From: Stutzerimonas stutzeri
GTDB lineage: Bacteria > Pseudomonadota > Gammaproteobacteria > Pseudomonadales > Pseudomonadaceae
Length of the DNA: 64,000 bases
Assembly (NCBI RefSeq): GCF_002890915.1
Contig: NZ_POUT01000003.1
Span: forward strand, 248,001-312,000
Direction of reading: 5' to 3'
Shown here: positions 27,337-34,479 of the stretch, one piece after another
Layout: the number at the start of each line of letters is the position of its first letter
How positions within the stretch are numbered: position 1 is the stretch's first letter
Program-made: the position numbers and the translations under genes
Notes under the pieces: generated by a model
The model's input: only the letters and a program-made list of their open reading frames with translations
The model's database searches: none
What the model was told of the DNA's origin: nothing

Positions 27337-27987
27337 ATGTACGAGAAATGGGAATCCGAGCACTCGGCAACCGAAACCCAGGTGCGCGAGGAGCTGGGCT
27401 TGCTGAACCAACCGGTGAAGGCCGAGCGCGACGACAACGACGACCCGTTCGCCAACATGTTTCCGAGCATGGCGGAGGCGAAGTCCGAGGCCAAGACCGC
27501 CCCGGCTGCGCCGCTGGTCGAGGTGCCGGCAGATATACAAGCCATGCGCGAGCAGGCACGGGCCGAAGACCCCGCGCTTCGCATGTACCCGCCTGAAAAG
27601 CAGATCACGGCCATTTCCGAGAACGCATTCGACAGCGTGCCGGACATGCCCCAGGAGCAGCGCGTCGCCGTCGCCCACGAGCTGCGCCGGATGACCGCCG
27701 ACCTGGGCTTCGGCAACAACGACGTGAGCGAGCTGAACAACCGCATCCGCCAGATCGAGGCCAACCCGCTCGACGTCGGCCAGGCCCGCGCCGAGGCGTC
27801 GAAGCTGCTGGTGCGCGAGTTCGGCAAGGATGCAGATCGCGCACTCGCCGACGCTCGCAAGCTGGTGATGCGCGATCCGCGCGTGGCGCAGATCATCGAG
27901 CAGACCGGCCTGGGCGACGACCCGCAGACCATCCTCAAGTTCGCCAAGCAGGCGCGCAGCCTTCGCCAGAAGGGGAAACTGAAATGA
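27337..27987 (+). CDS. Hypothetical phage-type protein, scaffold-like
   Basis: 216 aa hydrophilic protein with an acidic N-terminal half (ERDDNDDPFANMFPSMAEAK) and a helical C-terminal half ending in DPQTILKFAKQARSLRQKGK, a basic tail. An acidic helical body with a basic tail is common in phage scaffolding proteins, and the gene follows a capsid cement homologue. The assignment is inference from composition and position. The C-terminal segment (ARKLVMRDPRVAQIIEQTGL) recalls other phage-associated hypothetical proteins. Confidence 0.5.
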   Translation: MYEKWESEHSATETQVREELGLLNQPVKAERDDNDDPFANMFPSMAEAKSEAKTAPAAPLVEVPADIQAMREQARAEDPALRMYPPEKQITAISENAFDSVPDMPQEQRVAVAHELRRMTADLGFGNNDVSELNNRIRQIEANPLDVGQARAEASKLLVREFGKDADRALADARKLVMRDPRVAQIIEQTGLGDDPQTILKFAKQARSLRQKGKLK

Positions 27988-28058
27988 TCCCGCTGACCTT
28001 TGAGCTGCTTACCGCCGCGCTGGCCCTGCTCGCCATCGTCGAGGAGGTGCTGGCATGA
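27984..28058 (+). CDS. 24-residue hydrophobic microprotein
   Basis: MIPLTFELLTAALALLAIVE followed by EVLA. It begins on an ATGA overlap with the gene before and ends on an ATGA overlap with the gene after, which argues that it is translated. It would form one short membrane helix. Function unknown; a spacer peptide for translational coupling is the alternative. Confidence 0.35.
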   Translation: MIPLTFELLTAALALLAIVEEVLA

Positions 28059-28252
28059 CCACCGACAAGACCATTGCGCTGGTCGAGCAGTGCGAGGGGC
28101 TGGCCATCAAGGCCGGCATCCTCGACGCGCACGACGTGCACGTGCGCCGAGAGGTGCGCGTGGCCCTGCTCGACGCCTTCGCGGCATCGCAGCGGGCCGC
28201 GTGCCTCGGCGACCTGCTGGACATGCGACGGATGAAGGGGGTGCAGGCATGA
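28055..28252 (+). CDS. Small hypothetical protein
   Basis: 65 aa, charged and helical (TIALVEQCEGLAIKAGILDA, RREVRVALLDAFAASQRAAC). Coupled by four-base overlaps on both sides and preceded by GGAGG. No family recognised. Confidence 0.5.
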   Translation: MTTDKTIALVEQCEGLAIKAGILDAHDVHVRREVRVALLDAFAASQRAACLGDLLDMRRMKGVQA

Positions 28253-28419
28253 CCCTGGCCGAGCGTTTCGAGCAACAGCAGCCGGTCGTTATCGACTGGC
28301 TGCGCCGGCAGCATTGGGGCGCCGACGCGCTCGCGCTCCAAGTGCATCACAACCCTTATCTGGTGGCGATCCTGCACGAGTACATCGAGCGGGAGCAGGC
28401 ACTACAGGCCGCAGCGTGA
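28249..28419 (+). CDS. Small hypothetical protein
   Basis: 56 aa (MTLAERFEQQQPVVIDWLRR, QVHHNPYLVAILHEYIEREQ). Probably three helices. ATGA-coupled to the preceding gene. No family recognised. Confidence 0.5.
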   Translation: MTLAERFEQQQPVVIDWLRRQHWGADALALQVHHNPYLVAILHEYIEREQALQAAA

Positions 28420-28428
28420 GGTGAGCGA

Positions 28429-28674
28429 ATGGCAAAGCGCATGGTGGCGGTGAACGAGCTGAATCTGCGCATTGGTGAGGATCACTGCAACGCGAAGCTG
28501 AGCAACCGAGACGTGGACTCGATCCGCGAACTGCACGAGGAGCACGGCGCGTCCTACGACCGGCTCTTGGACTGGTTTCCGGTGAGCAAGTCGCTGATAG
28601 CGAAGATTTGCCGGTACGAGATACGCGCGCAGACGCCAATGCGCTGGAGAGCGCCCCGTGCGCCGAGGAAATAA
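28429..28674 (+). CDS. Small helix-turn-helix protein
   Basis: 81 aa. LSNRDVDSIRELHEEHGASYDRLLDWFPVSKSLIAKICRY has the layout of a helix-turn-helix seen in phage NUMOD- or HNH-adjacent small proteins and small regulators. The C-terminal tail is basic (MRWRAPRAPRK). Overlaps the next gene by 17 bp. A DNA-binding role is inferred. Confidence 0.5.
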   Translation: MAKRMVAVNELNLRIGEDHCNAKLSNRDVDSIRELHEEHGASYDRLLDWFPVSKSLIAKICRYEIRAQTPMRWRAPRAPRK

Positions 28675-28963
28675 CGGCACCGGCTACGTTCCGACCCGGC
28701 TTGTTGCGCTTGCCTGCAACGCGACGGGGCACCCCGTCGGCGCCAGCCATCCCAACGCGAAACACGACGACACCCTACCGGCCCGAGCGCGCGAGATGCG
28801 CGCCCAGGGCTTGACCTATCGAGCCATCGGCGAGGCCTTGGGCGTGAGCGAGTGGACCGCGCGGCATTGGGCCGTCGGCGACCGCCGCAACGTGCCGGCC
28901 CAGCGCACGATCATGCGTCGCGTGCCGGTGCAGCAGCATGAGGAGCAGCACATTGACCAGTGA
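28658..28963 (+). CDS. Helix-turn-helix protein, possible packaging or regulatory factor
   Basis: 101 aa from a GTG (RRGNNGTGYVPTRLVALACN). The centre, ARAREMRAQGLTYRAIGEAL followed by GVSEWTARHW, is a Trp-repressor/resolvase-like helix-turn-helix. Such domains occur in small terminase subunits and in regulators. Position two genes before the large terminase favours either role. The start is uncertain because no strong ribosome site is present. Confidence 0.5.
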   Translation: MRRGNNGTGYVPTRLVALACNATGHPVGASHPNAKHDDTLPARAREMRAQGLTYRAIGEALGVSEWTARHWAVGDRRNVPAQRTIMRRVPVQQHEEQHIDQ

Positions 28964-29441
28964 AGTACAGCGCGCCGAGGGCGGGCTATTTATCCCAGGG
29001 CACGCGCCCCGCAGCCCCGGCAGGCCGAAGGGGCAAGGCCCCAGCGCTGCCGAGCAGGTGCGTGCGCTGATCGAGCCGCACAAGGCCGAGATCATTGCGA
29101 AGGCCGTCGAACTGGCCAAGGCCGGCGACCCGCAGTCGCTGCGCCTGTGCCTGGAGCGACTGGCACCAGCGCCACGGCCCGAGGCCGAGAAGGTAGTCGT
29201 GCCGGGGCTGGCCGATGCGCCGACCCTGCAGGCGAAGGCGACAGCCATCCTGGCCGCAGTGGCTGGGGGGCAGATCAGCGCCGAGGCCGGCGACAAGCTG
29301 CTGCGGATGCTGGACACCTACGGAAAGGCCGTGGTGCTGGACGAGCACGAGCGGCGCTTGCGCGCCATCGAGGAAGGCAAGCCCCGCCCCGGTGTGGCGG
29401 CACTGCTGGGCGACCGCTACGACGCGGAGGGCCTGGTATGA
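28953..29441 (+). CDS. DUF5681-like protein, small-terminase candidate
   Basis: 162 aa. An N-terminal basic motif (SPGRPKGQGPSAAEQVRALI) resembles the GRPKG-containing family found next to terminase genes. A helical region with ISAEAGDKLLRMLDTYGKAV follows. The TTG at 28953 is chosen because GAGGAG lies seven bases upstream; the in-frame ATG at 28938 has no such site. ATGA-coupled to the large terminase, which is the usual position of the small subunit. Confidence 0.6.
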   Translation: MTSEVQRAEGGLFIPGHAPRSPGRPKGQGPSAAEQVRALIEPHKAEIIAKAVELAKAGDPQSLRLCLERLAPAPRPEAEKVVVPGLADAPTLQAKATAILAAVAGGQISAEAGDKLLRMLDTYGKAVVLDEHERRLRAIEEGKPRPGVAALLGDRYDAEGLV

Positions 29442-31261
29442 GCGTGCAAGCATTCGAGCGCCGGCTGGCGACCCTGGAGGCGGCGAAGGCATCGGCGGGC
29501 ACGGGCGACCTGCGCCAGCAGATCCTGCACGCCCGTACCGTTGGCCCTGCGCCGACGCACACCCGCGACGAGCTGCAGGAACTGGCCGAGGGCGACAACG
29601 CCACCGGGCGCATTGCGCGCGGCTGGCTGCGCATTGGCTACGTGCTGCCAGGGCGCCCACGTGGGGAGCAGACGCCGGCAATCGACCCTGCCACGGCACT
29701 GCCGGCAATGGCAGGCTACCTGTACGACAAACCGCTAGAGTTTGTGCTGTTCGCCTATGACTGGACGCGCGACCGCTCGCTGGCCGTCGTTGAGCTGCCC
29801 GAACGGTGGAGGCTGATCTACGACAGCGAGCACGGGCCGGATGCGTGGGCGTGCGAGCTGCTGGAGCACTTGGGCGACTCGGTGCGCGCTCGCGGCTTCG
29901 ATGGGCGCAACGCGGTGGACGCGATCCGCGAGGCCATCAGCTCCGGCCACGGTATCGGCAAGTCTGCGATTACCGCCTGGCTGGTCAACTGGATCATGTC
30001 CACCCGTCCGAACGCGCGCGGCGTGGTCACTGCCAACACCGCCCCGCAGCTCGAATCGAAGACCTGGGCGGAGATCGGCAAGTGGACGAAGCGCAGCGTG
30101 TTCTGCGCATGGTTCGACGTGACGACCGGCAAGGGGTCCATGCGGATGACGGCCAAGGGCTTCGCTGAGTCCTGGCGCTGCGATGCGCAGACGTGCCGGG
30201 AGGAGAACAGCGAGAGCTTCGCCGGCCTGCACGCCGCCGACTCGACGGCCTTCTACGTGCTCGACGAGGCGTCCGCTATCCCGGCTGCGATTTGGGAGGT
30301 TCTGGAGGGCGGTTTGACCGACGGCGAGCCGCACGTCTATGCCTTCGGCAACCCGACCCGGAACAGCGGGCGCTTCTTCGAGGCGTTCAACGGCCAGCGG
30401 CACCGCTGGCACAGCCGGCAGATCGACAGCCGCAGTTGCCAGATCACCAACAAGAACCAGATTCAGGAGTGGATCGACGACTACGGCATCGGCTCCGACT
30501 TCGTGAAGGTCCGCGTGCTCGGCCAGTTCCCGAGCGCCAGCAGCCTGCAGTTCATCGGGCGCGAGCTGGTCAACGACGCCCAGGTGCGGGAGGTCGAGAT
30601 CGAGCGTTTCCAGCCCGTCATTCTCGGCGTTGACCCGGCCCGCTTCGGCGGCGACGCCTCGGTCATCTGGACCCGGCAGGGGAGGAACGCGCGGGACATT
30701 CCTCCGATCCGCCTGCAGGGTGTGGACACGATGACCCTGGCCGCGCGAGTGGCTGAGCACGCGAACTTTCTGCGCGGTGCTGGACATAGCGTCATCATCA
30801 ACGTGGACGGCGGCGGCGTGGGCGGCGGAGTGATTGACCGGCTGCGGTCGGTCGGCTTCGACGTGAACGAGGTGCAGTTCGGATCGAGGGCGCTGGACCC
30901 GCGCCGCTGGGCCAACCGGCGCGCGGAGATTTGGGGCCTGATGCGCGAATGGCTGGCCGGTGGTGCGATCCCGCGCGACGAGGGACTGGCGACGGACCTG
31001 TGCGCGGTGGAATACGGCTACAACGCCGCCGACGCGATCCTGCTGGAGAAGAAGGAGTCGATGAAGGCGCGCGGCTTGGCCTCGCCCGACTCGGCGGACG
31101 CCCTGGCCGTCACCTTCGCTGTGCCGGTGGCGCTGACCGTGCCGGGGCAGGAGCATCTGGAGCGGAACGACCAGCGCCGCGAGTACAACCCGTATGCGAG
31201 CACGCCGCGCGGCGACAAGCGCCGAGGCTACGATCCACTCGGCGCCCTGGGGCGTAGGTAA
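29438..31261 (+). CDS. Phage terminase large subunit
   Basis: 607 aa. A Walker A SGHGIGKS lies at 169-176 and a Walker B FYVLDE at 272-277, with a coupling motif region in YAFGNPTRNSGRFFEAF. The nuclease domain begins ILGVDPARFGGDASVIW (D399), continues with INVDGGGVGGGVIDRL, and ends SPDSADALAVTF. All ATPase and RNase H-like nuclease acidic residues appear intact, so DNA translocation and cleavage activity is likely. An unusual 90-residue N-terminal extension (GDNATGRIARGWLRIGYVLP) precedes the ATPase. This is the packaging motor of the element. Confidence 0.9.
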   Translation: MSVQAFERRLATLEAAKASAGTGDLRQQILHARTVGPAPTHTRDELQELAEGDNATGRIARGWLRIGYVLPGRPRGEQTPAIDPATALPAMAGYLYDKPLEFVLFAYDWTRDRSLAVVELPERWRLIYDSEHGPDAWACELLEHLGDSVRARGFDGRNAVDAIREAISSGHGIGKSAITAWLVNWIMSTRPNARGVVTANTAPQLESKTWAEIGKWTKRSVFCAWFDVTTGKGSMRMTAKGFAESWRCDAQTCREENSESFAGLHAADSTAFYVLDEASAIPAAIWEVLEGGLTDGEPHVYAFGNPTRNSGRFFEAFNGQRHRWHSRQIDSRSCQITNKNQIQEWIDDYGIGSDFVKVRVLGQFPSASSLQFIGRELVNDAQVREVEIERFQPVILGVDPARFGGDASVIWTRQGRNARDIPPIRLQGVDTMTLAARVAEHANFLRGAGHSVIINVDGGGVGGGVIDRLRSVGFDVNEVQFGSRALDPRRWANRRAEIWGLMREWLAGGAIPRDEGLATDLCAVEYGYNAADAILLEKKESMKARGLASPDSADALAVTFAVPVALTVPGQEHLERNDQRREYNPYASTPRGDKRRGYDPLGALGRR

Positions 31262-31314
31262 TTGCACCGCCATTGCGCTATAACTCCCGGCTTCGCAACG
31301 GAGCCGGGGGCGGC

Positions 31315-31893
31315 ATGAAAGGATGGCGGGCGATCAAATGGGCGCAGCGCCGTGTGCGCTGGGGCATGACAGGCCACGTTCACACCGACCGCGAAGTGCT
31401 CGAAGCGGTCCACGATCTGTACAAAGAGGACTTCATAACCAAGGTCAACGCAGGCGACGGGAGACCCATGATCCCTATCGACGTCCGCGCTGTCGCGTCT
31501 TCCTTGGGTATGAACGCCGACATGCTGTTCGGTCGGCTTTACTACGACCTGGCGCACCGGCTGCGCGTGCGTGACCCGAACAACTCGACGTTGGTTGCTG
31601 CATCGTTGTTCGAGCTTAAGGTCGGGACGGACAAGCACGTCGTTAACATCCCATACTTGGCTGCCGAGCTGGCACGGCAGAATGAGCAGCGGGCGCGCCA
31701 CATCTGGACCGTCTGGCTGGCCATCCTGGCGCTTACCGTGTCGGTTGCCTCTGCCATTCTGCAGTACCGCGCCCCCGAGCCGCTTACGGTCACGCAGTCT
31801 ACGAGCGCTGGCCAAGGTGTTGCGTGTCTGCGACCATTGCAAACGTCGCCCTCTCAAGCGACAGGGCCGAGCACATTTCCCGATGGACGGTAA
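31315..31893 (+). CDS. Hypothetical membrane protein, element cargo
   Basis: 192 aa. A soluble basic N-terminal domain (MKGWRAIKWAQRRVRWGMTG; VLEAVHDLYKEDFITKVNAG; IPIDVRAVASSLGMNADMLF) is followed near residue 140 by one membrane helix (HIWTVWLAILALTVSVASAI) and a short tail. The ATG at 31315 follows GGGGG. It is the last gene before attR, separated from the terminase by 53 bp, the position where satellites often carry accessory cargo. A defence or superinfection function is possible but has no sequence support. Confidence 0.55.
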   Translation: MKGWRAIKWAQRRVRWGMTGHVHTDREVLEAVHDLYKEDFITKVNAGDGRPMIPIDVRAVASSLGMNADMLFGRLYYDLAHRLRVRDPNNSTLVAASLFELKVGTDKHVVNIPYLAAELARQNEQRARHIWTVWLAILALTVSVASAILQYRAPEPLTVTQSTSAGQGVACLRPLQTSPSQATGPSTFPDGR

Positions 31894-31894
31894 A
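31886..31894 (+). promoter_or_regulatory. Candidate right arm-type site
   Basis: GACGGTAAA, identical to the word at 19770 near the integrase, lies 76 bp inside attR. A matching site on the other arm fits integrase binding. Confidence 0.35.
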
Positions 31895-31969
31895 TATGAC
31901 GCCTGTTCTCAAGGGGCTTGAGCTGGAGGCCCAGCATTTATGCGGTTTACGGCCTTCTCGTTGATAATT

Positions 31970-31984
31970 GAGTGGGAGTGATCC
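31970..31984 (+). other. attR
   Basis: GAGTGGGAGTGATCC. Preceded by ATT, it still spells Ile-Glu-Trp-Glu-stop, the C-terminus of GuaA, with one silent change (GAG for GAA). This is a guaA remnant at the right junction. Confidence 0.8.
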
Positions 31985-32001
31985 CGCAACGCTGCATGAA
32001 G

Positions 32002-32024
32002 AAACCGGCTTAGGCCGGTTTTTT
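32002..32024. terminator. Rho-independent terminator, probably the original guaA terminator
   Basis: AAACCGGC, loop TTAG, GCCGGTTT, TTT. It lies 18 bp beyond attR, the distance expected of the native guaA tail before insertion. It also overlaps the end of the converging MocR gene, so it may serve both. Confidence 0.75.
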
Positions 32025-33451
32025 CATGGGCGCGGGTTGAAGCCGAGACGCCGGACGATATCGACCAAGCGATCGCAGGCTTTCGCGAGTTCCTTGGTCG
32101 GTGATGTCGCAACGCCCAACAAGAGTCCGGACCGGCTGCTCTGCGTAGAGGCATACCAAGCCGAGAGCGGGACCGGAAGCATGCCGAAAGCCAGCATCTC
32201 ACGCGCAATGCTGAGATCCGACGTGCCATCGGGCAACCGCAGCAGGACGGCCAGGCCCGTCGCCGTGAGGCCATCGGTGTCGAAATGGGGCCGCAGCTCC
32301 GCCAGCAGATCTTCCCGTTTGGCGGCATAGGCGCGCTTCAAACGGCGCAGGTGGCGCAGATAATGGCCTTCGCGCATGAATTCCGCAGTCGCGAGTTGCG
32401 TGGAGGGGCCCGGCGGCGGGGCGAGACAGGCTGCAACCTCGGCAAAGCGGGCCATGAGCTCGACTGGCGCAACGATAAACCCAAGGCGGAGTGTCGGGCT
32501 GATCGTCTTGCTGAACGAGCCGATGTGGATGACCCGCCCGGCGCGATCGAGCGATGCCAGCGCCGGCGCGGCCCGCCCGGCCAGTTGCAGCTCGCTCAGA
32601 TAGTCGTCCTCGATGACCCAGGCCCCGCTCGCGGCGGCCCAGTCGAGCAGGCGCAGGCGCCGTTCGAGTGACAAGGTCGTTCCGAGCGGCGCCTGCTGCC
32701 CGGGCGTCACCACCACCAGCCTGGCGTCGGGGGCGTGGCGCAGGCCATGGTCGATGTCGATACCGTCAGCATCGACAGGGATCGGCGAGAGAGACAAGCG
32801 AGCCAGTTCGAGCCCCTTGCGGGTGAACGGGAAGCCCGGCTCTTCCATCCAGGCTTGCTCGCCTTCGAGACCCAGCACCCGGAGCGCCAGTCCCAGTCCC
32901 GCGGCATAGCCACCGGTGACGATGATCTGCGACGGCGAGCAGTCGATGCCGCGGGCGATGGCGAGGTAGCCTGCGATCTCGCGCCTGAGTTCGAGCTCGC
33001 CACGCGGGTCCGGATAGCGGGGCGCCGCGCTCGCTTCGGCGCGCACCGCATTGGCGCGGATGCGTGCGAAGAGCGTGGCCGGAAAGGTCTCCGTTGCCGG
33101 GACGCCCATCTGGAAGAGGGCCGGCCCCTGGGTCATCTCCTGGTAGATCTCCATGAAGGACCCGGGATCCGGCCGCGGTTCGCTCTTCACCACCGCGCGA
33201 GGACGCGGGGCGACGCGGGTTCCACTCGCGCGGGACGCGACGATCAGCTGGCCCGCATCCAGCTTCTCATAGGCTGCCTGCACGGTGCCCCGGGCGACGC
33301 CGAGCTGGGCGGCGAGGTCTTGCCAAGAGGGCAGGCGGGCGCCCGGTTCCAGCACGCCGCTTTCGATCGCGGTCGCAATGCCGCGCCGGATTTGCTCGGT
33401 GAGCGGCGTCTTGGCGGAGCGGTCAAGGTTCAGGTTCAGGGGCTTCGTCAT
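32024..33451 (-). CDS. MocR-family transcriptional regulator (GntR HTH + aminotransferase fold)
   Basis: 475 aa. The N-terminal winged helix (PLTEQIRRGIATAIESGVLE, LAAQLGVARGTVQAAYEKLD) is joined by a linker of about 40 residues to a fold-type I aminotransferase-like domain (PRYPDPRGELELRREIAGYL, VIEDDYLSEL). It contains the PLP-lysine motif SFSKTISPTLRLGF. MocR proteins use PLP as effector. Transcribed away from the cupin-AhpD pair at 33542, which is the likely target. The GC-rich gene ends inside the terminator next to attR. Confidence 0.85.
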   Translation of the reverse strand: MTKPLNLNLDRSAKTPLTEQIRRGIATAIESGVLEPGARLPSWQDLAAQLGVARGTVQAAYEKLDAGQLIVASRASGTRVAPRPRAVVKSEPRPDPGSFMEIYQEMTQGPALFQMGVPATETFPATLFARIRANAVRAEASAAPRYPDPRGELELRREIAGYLAIARGIDCSPSQIIVTGGYAAGLGLALRVLGLEGEQAWMEEPGFPFTRKGLELARLSLSPIPVDADGIDIDHGLRHAPDARLVVVTPGQQAPLGTTLSLERRLRLLDWAAASGAWVIEDDYLSELQLAGRAAPALASLDRAGRVIHIGSFSKTISPTLRLGFIVAPVELMARFAEVAACLAPPPGPSTQLATAEFMREGHYLRHLRRLKRAYAAKREDLLAELRPHFDTDGLTATGLAVLLRLPDGTSDLSIAREMLAFGMLPVPLSAWYASTQSSRSGLLLGVATSPTKELAKACDRLVDIVRRLGFNPRP

Positions 33452-33452
33452 G

Positions 33453-33466
33453 CTGTCGTAGTACAG
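33453..33466. promoter_or_regulatory. Possible MocR operator
   Basis: CTGT, 6 bp, ACAG: a short inverted repeat right at the MocR start, in the divergent promoter region. Similar CTGT/ACAG words are described for some MocR targets, but one copy is weak evidence. Confidence 0.3.
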
Positions 33467-33541
33467 TATTTTTCAGCGTTTTTGGTTCTTTTTTCTGGTC
33501 CTGTGCGGCGCTATCTTGCGTGTGGCAGAAGGAGAAAGTCC

Positions 33542-33961
33542 ATGAAGATGCGATCCATCGTTACCGCTACCTGCGCGGCCCTCGCAGTTGCCAGTGCGTC
33601 GTCGGTCTTGGCTCACGAAGCCCAGGCCGAAAGCGTCACCCAGAACTTCGAGCAGCCCATTCCCAATCTTCCCGGCAAGTCGTTGATCGCCGTGGAAGTC
33701 GATTATGCGCCCGGCGCGGCTTCCCCGGCCCATACTCACGCGAAATCGGCCTTCATCTACGCCTACGTGATCTCGGGCGCGATCGAGTCGAAGGTGAACG
33801 ATGGCGAGACGCGTATCTATCAGGCCGGCGAGAGCTTTGCCGAACCGCCGAACGCGCGCCATTCGATCAGCCGCAACGCGAGCAAGACCGAGCCGGCGAA
33901 GCTGCTCGCGGTCTTCGTCCTCGACACCGGCGACAACCCGCTGACCACTCCCACTAAATGA
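33542..33961 (+). CDS. Exported cupin-domain protein, copy 1
   Basis: 139 aa. The signal peptide MKMRSIVTATCAALAVASAS extends to about residue 24 (SVLAHE). The cupin motifs are visible: SPAHTHAKSAFIYAYVISGA and ETRIYQAGESFAEPPNARHS, with histidines H64, H66 and H106 as probable metal ligands. Function unknown; cupins of this type may act in stress response. AGAAGGAG lies eight bases upstream of the ATG. Divergent from MocR and 19 bp ahead of the AhpD-like gene. A close paralogue is at 43047. Confidence 0.8.
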   Translation: MKMRSIVTATCAALAVASASSVLAHEAQAESVTQNFEQPIPNLPGKSLIAVEVDYAPGAASPAHTHAKSAFIYAYVISGAIESKVNDGETRIYQAGESFAEPPNARHSISRNASKTEPAKLLAVFVLDTGDNPLTTPTK

Positions 33962-33980
33962 CCTTCGAGGGAAGAGCAAC

Positions 33981-34436
33981 ATGAGCAAACGACTGGACTA
34001 CAACCAGATTGCGCCGAACGGTGCCAAGGCCCTCGGCGGGGTCTATGGTTATGTCATGCAGAGCGGCCTGCCCGCCGAGCTGGTGGAGCTTGTCTATCTG
34101 CGCGTCTCGCAGATCAACAACTGCGCCTACTGCCTCGATATGCATACCCGGGACCTGGTGAAGAAGGGGGTGTCGATCGAAAAACTCGCCCTGGTTCAGG
34201 CCTGGGCGGAAGGCGGCAAGCTCTTCAGCGACACTGAGCGCGCCGCGCTGGCCTGGGCCGAGACGGTGACGCGTGTGGCCCAGACCGGAGTGCCGGACGA
34301 CGCCTATCAGGCTGCGCGTGAGTTTTTCGGTGAGAAAGAGCTGGTCGACCTCACGATCGCGATCAGCCTGATGAACGCCTTCAACCGCATGGCGATCAGC
34401 TTCCGCAATACGCCCCAGGCGGCAATCAAGAGCTGA
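33981..34436 (+). CDS. Carboxymuconolactone decarboxylase/AhpD-like protein, copy 1
   Basis: 151 aa all-helical protein with the AhpD-type active-site motif NCAYCLDMH (C48, C51, H55). This motif supports a disulfide reductase or peroxidase-type activity rather than true decarboxylation. It is 19 bp behind the exported cupin, and the AhpD-like protein itself has no signal peptide. About 17 differences by eye separate it from the paralogue at 42574, so the pair is closely related. Confidence 0.85.
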   Translation: MSKRLDYNQIAPNGAKALGGVYGYVMQSGLPAELVELVYLRVSQINNCAYCLDMHTRDLVKKGVSIEKLALVQAWAEGGKLFSDTERAALAWAETVTRVAQTGVPDDAYQAAREFFGEKELVDLTIAISLMNAFNRMAISFRNTPQAAIKS

Positions 34437-34479
34437 GTGAAGCGCACCGCGGCGCTCGCACTACGAAGGCGTTCCTCTC

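Larger units (their letters stand above)
19574..31984. mobile_element. 12.4-kb integrative element / phage satellite in guaA 3' end
   Basis: Bounded by GAGTGGGAATGATCC (attL, 19574) and GAGTGGGAGTGATCC (attR, 31970). The integrase gene lies directly inside attL and all genes run left to right. Contents are integrase, AlpA-like regulators, primase-helicase, an iteron-rich candidate origin, capsid-decoration and scaffold-like genes, several microproteins, a small-terminase candidate, a large terminase and a membrane protein. No portal, major capsid, protease, tail or lysis gene is recognisable. Integrase plus primase plus packaging genes without a virion set fits a phage satellite. A decayed prophage is the alternative. 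Confidence 0.85.

Noticed and set aside
19574-31984. tRNA gene as the element's target
   Set aside because: No tRNA lies at either end; the duplicated sequence is the guaA stop region.
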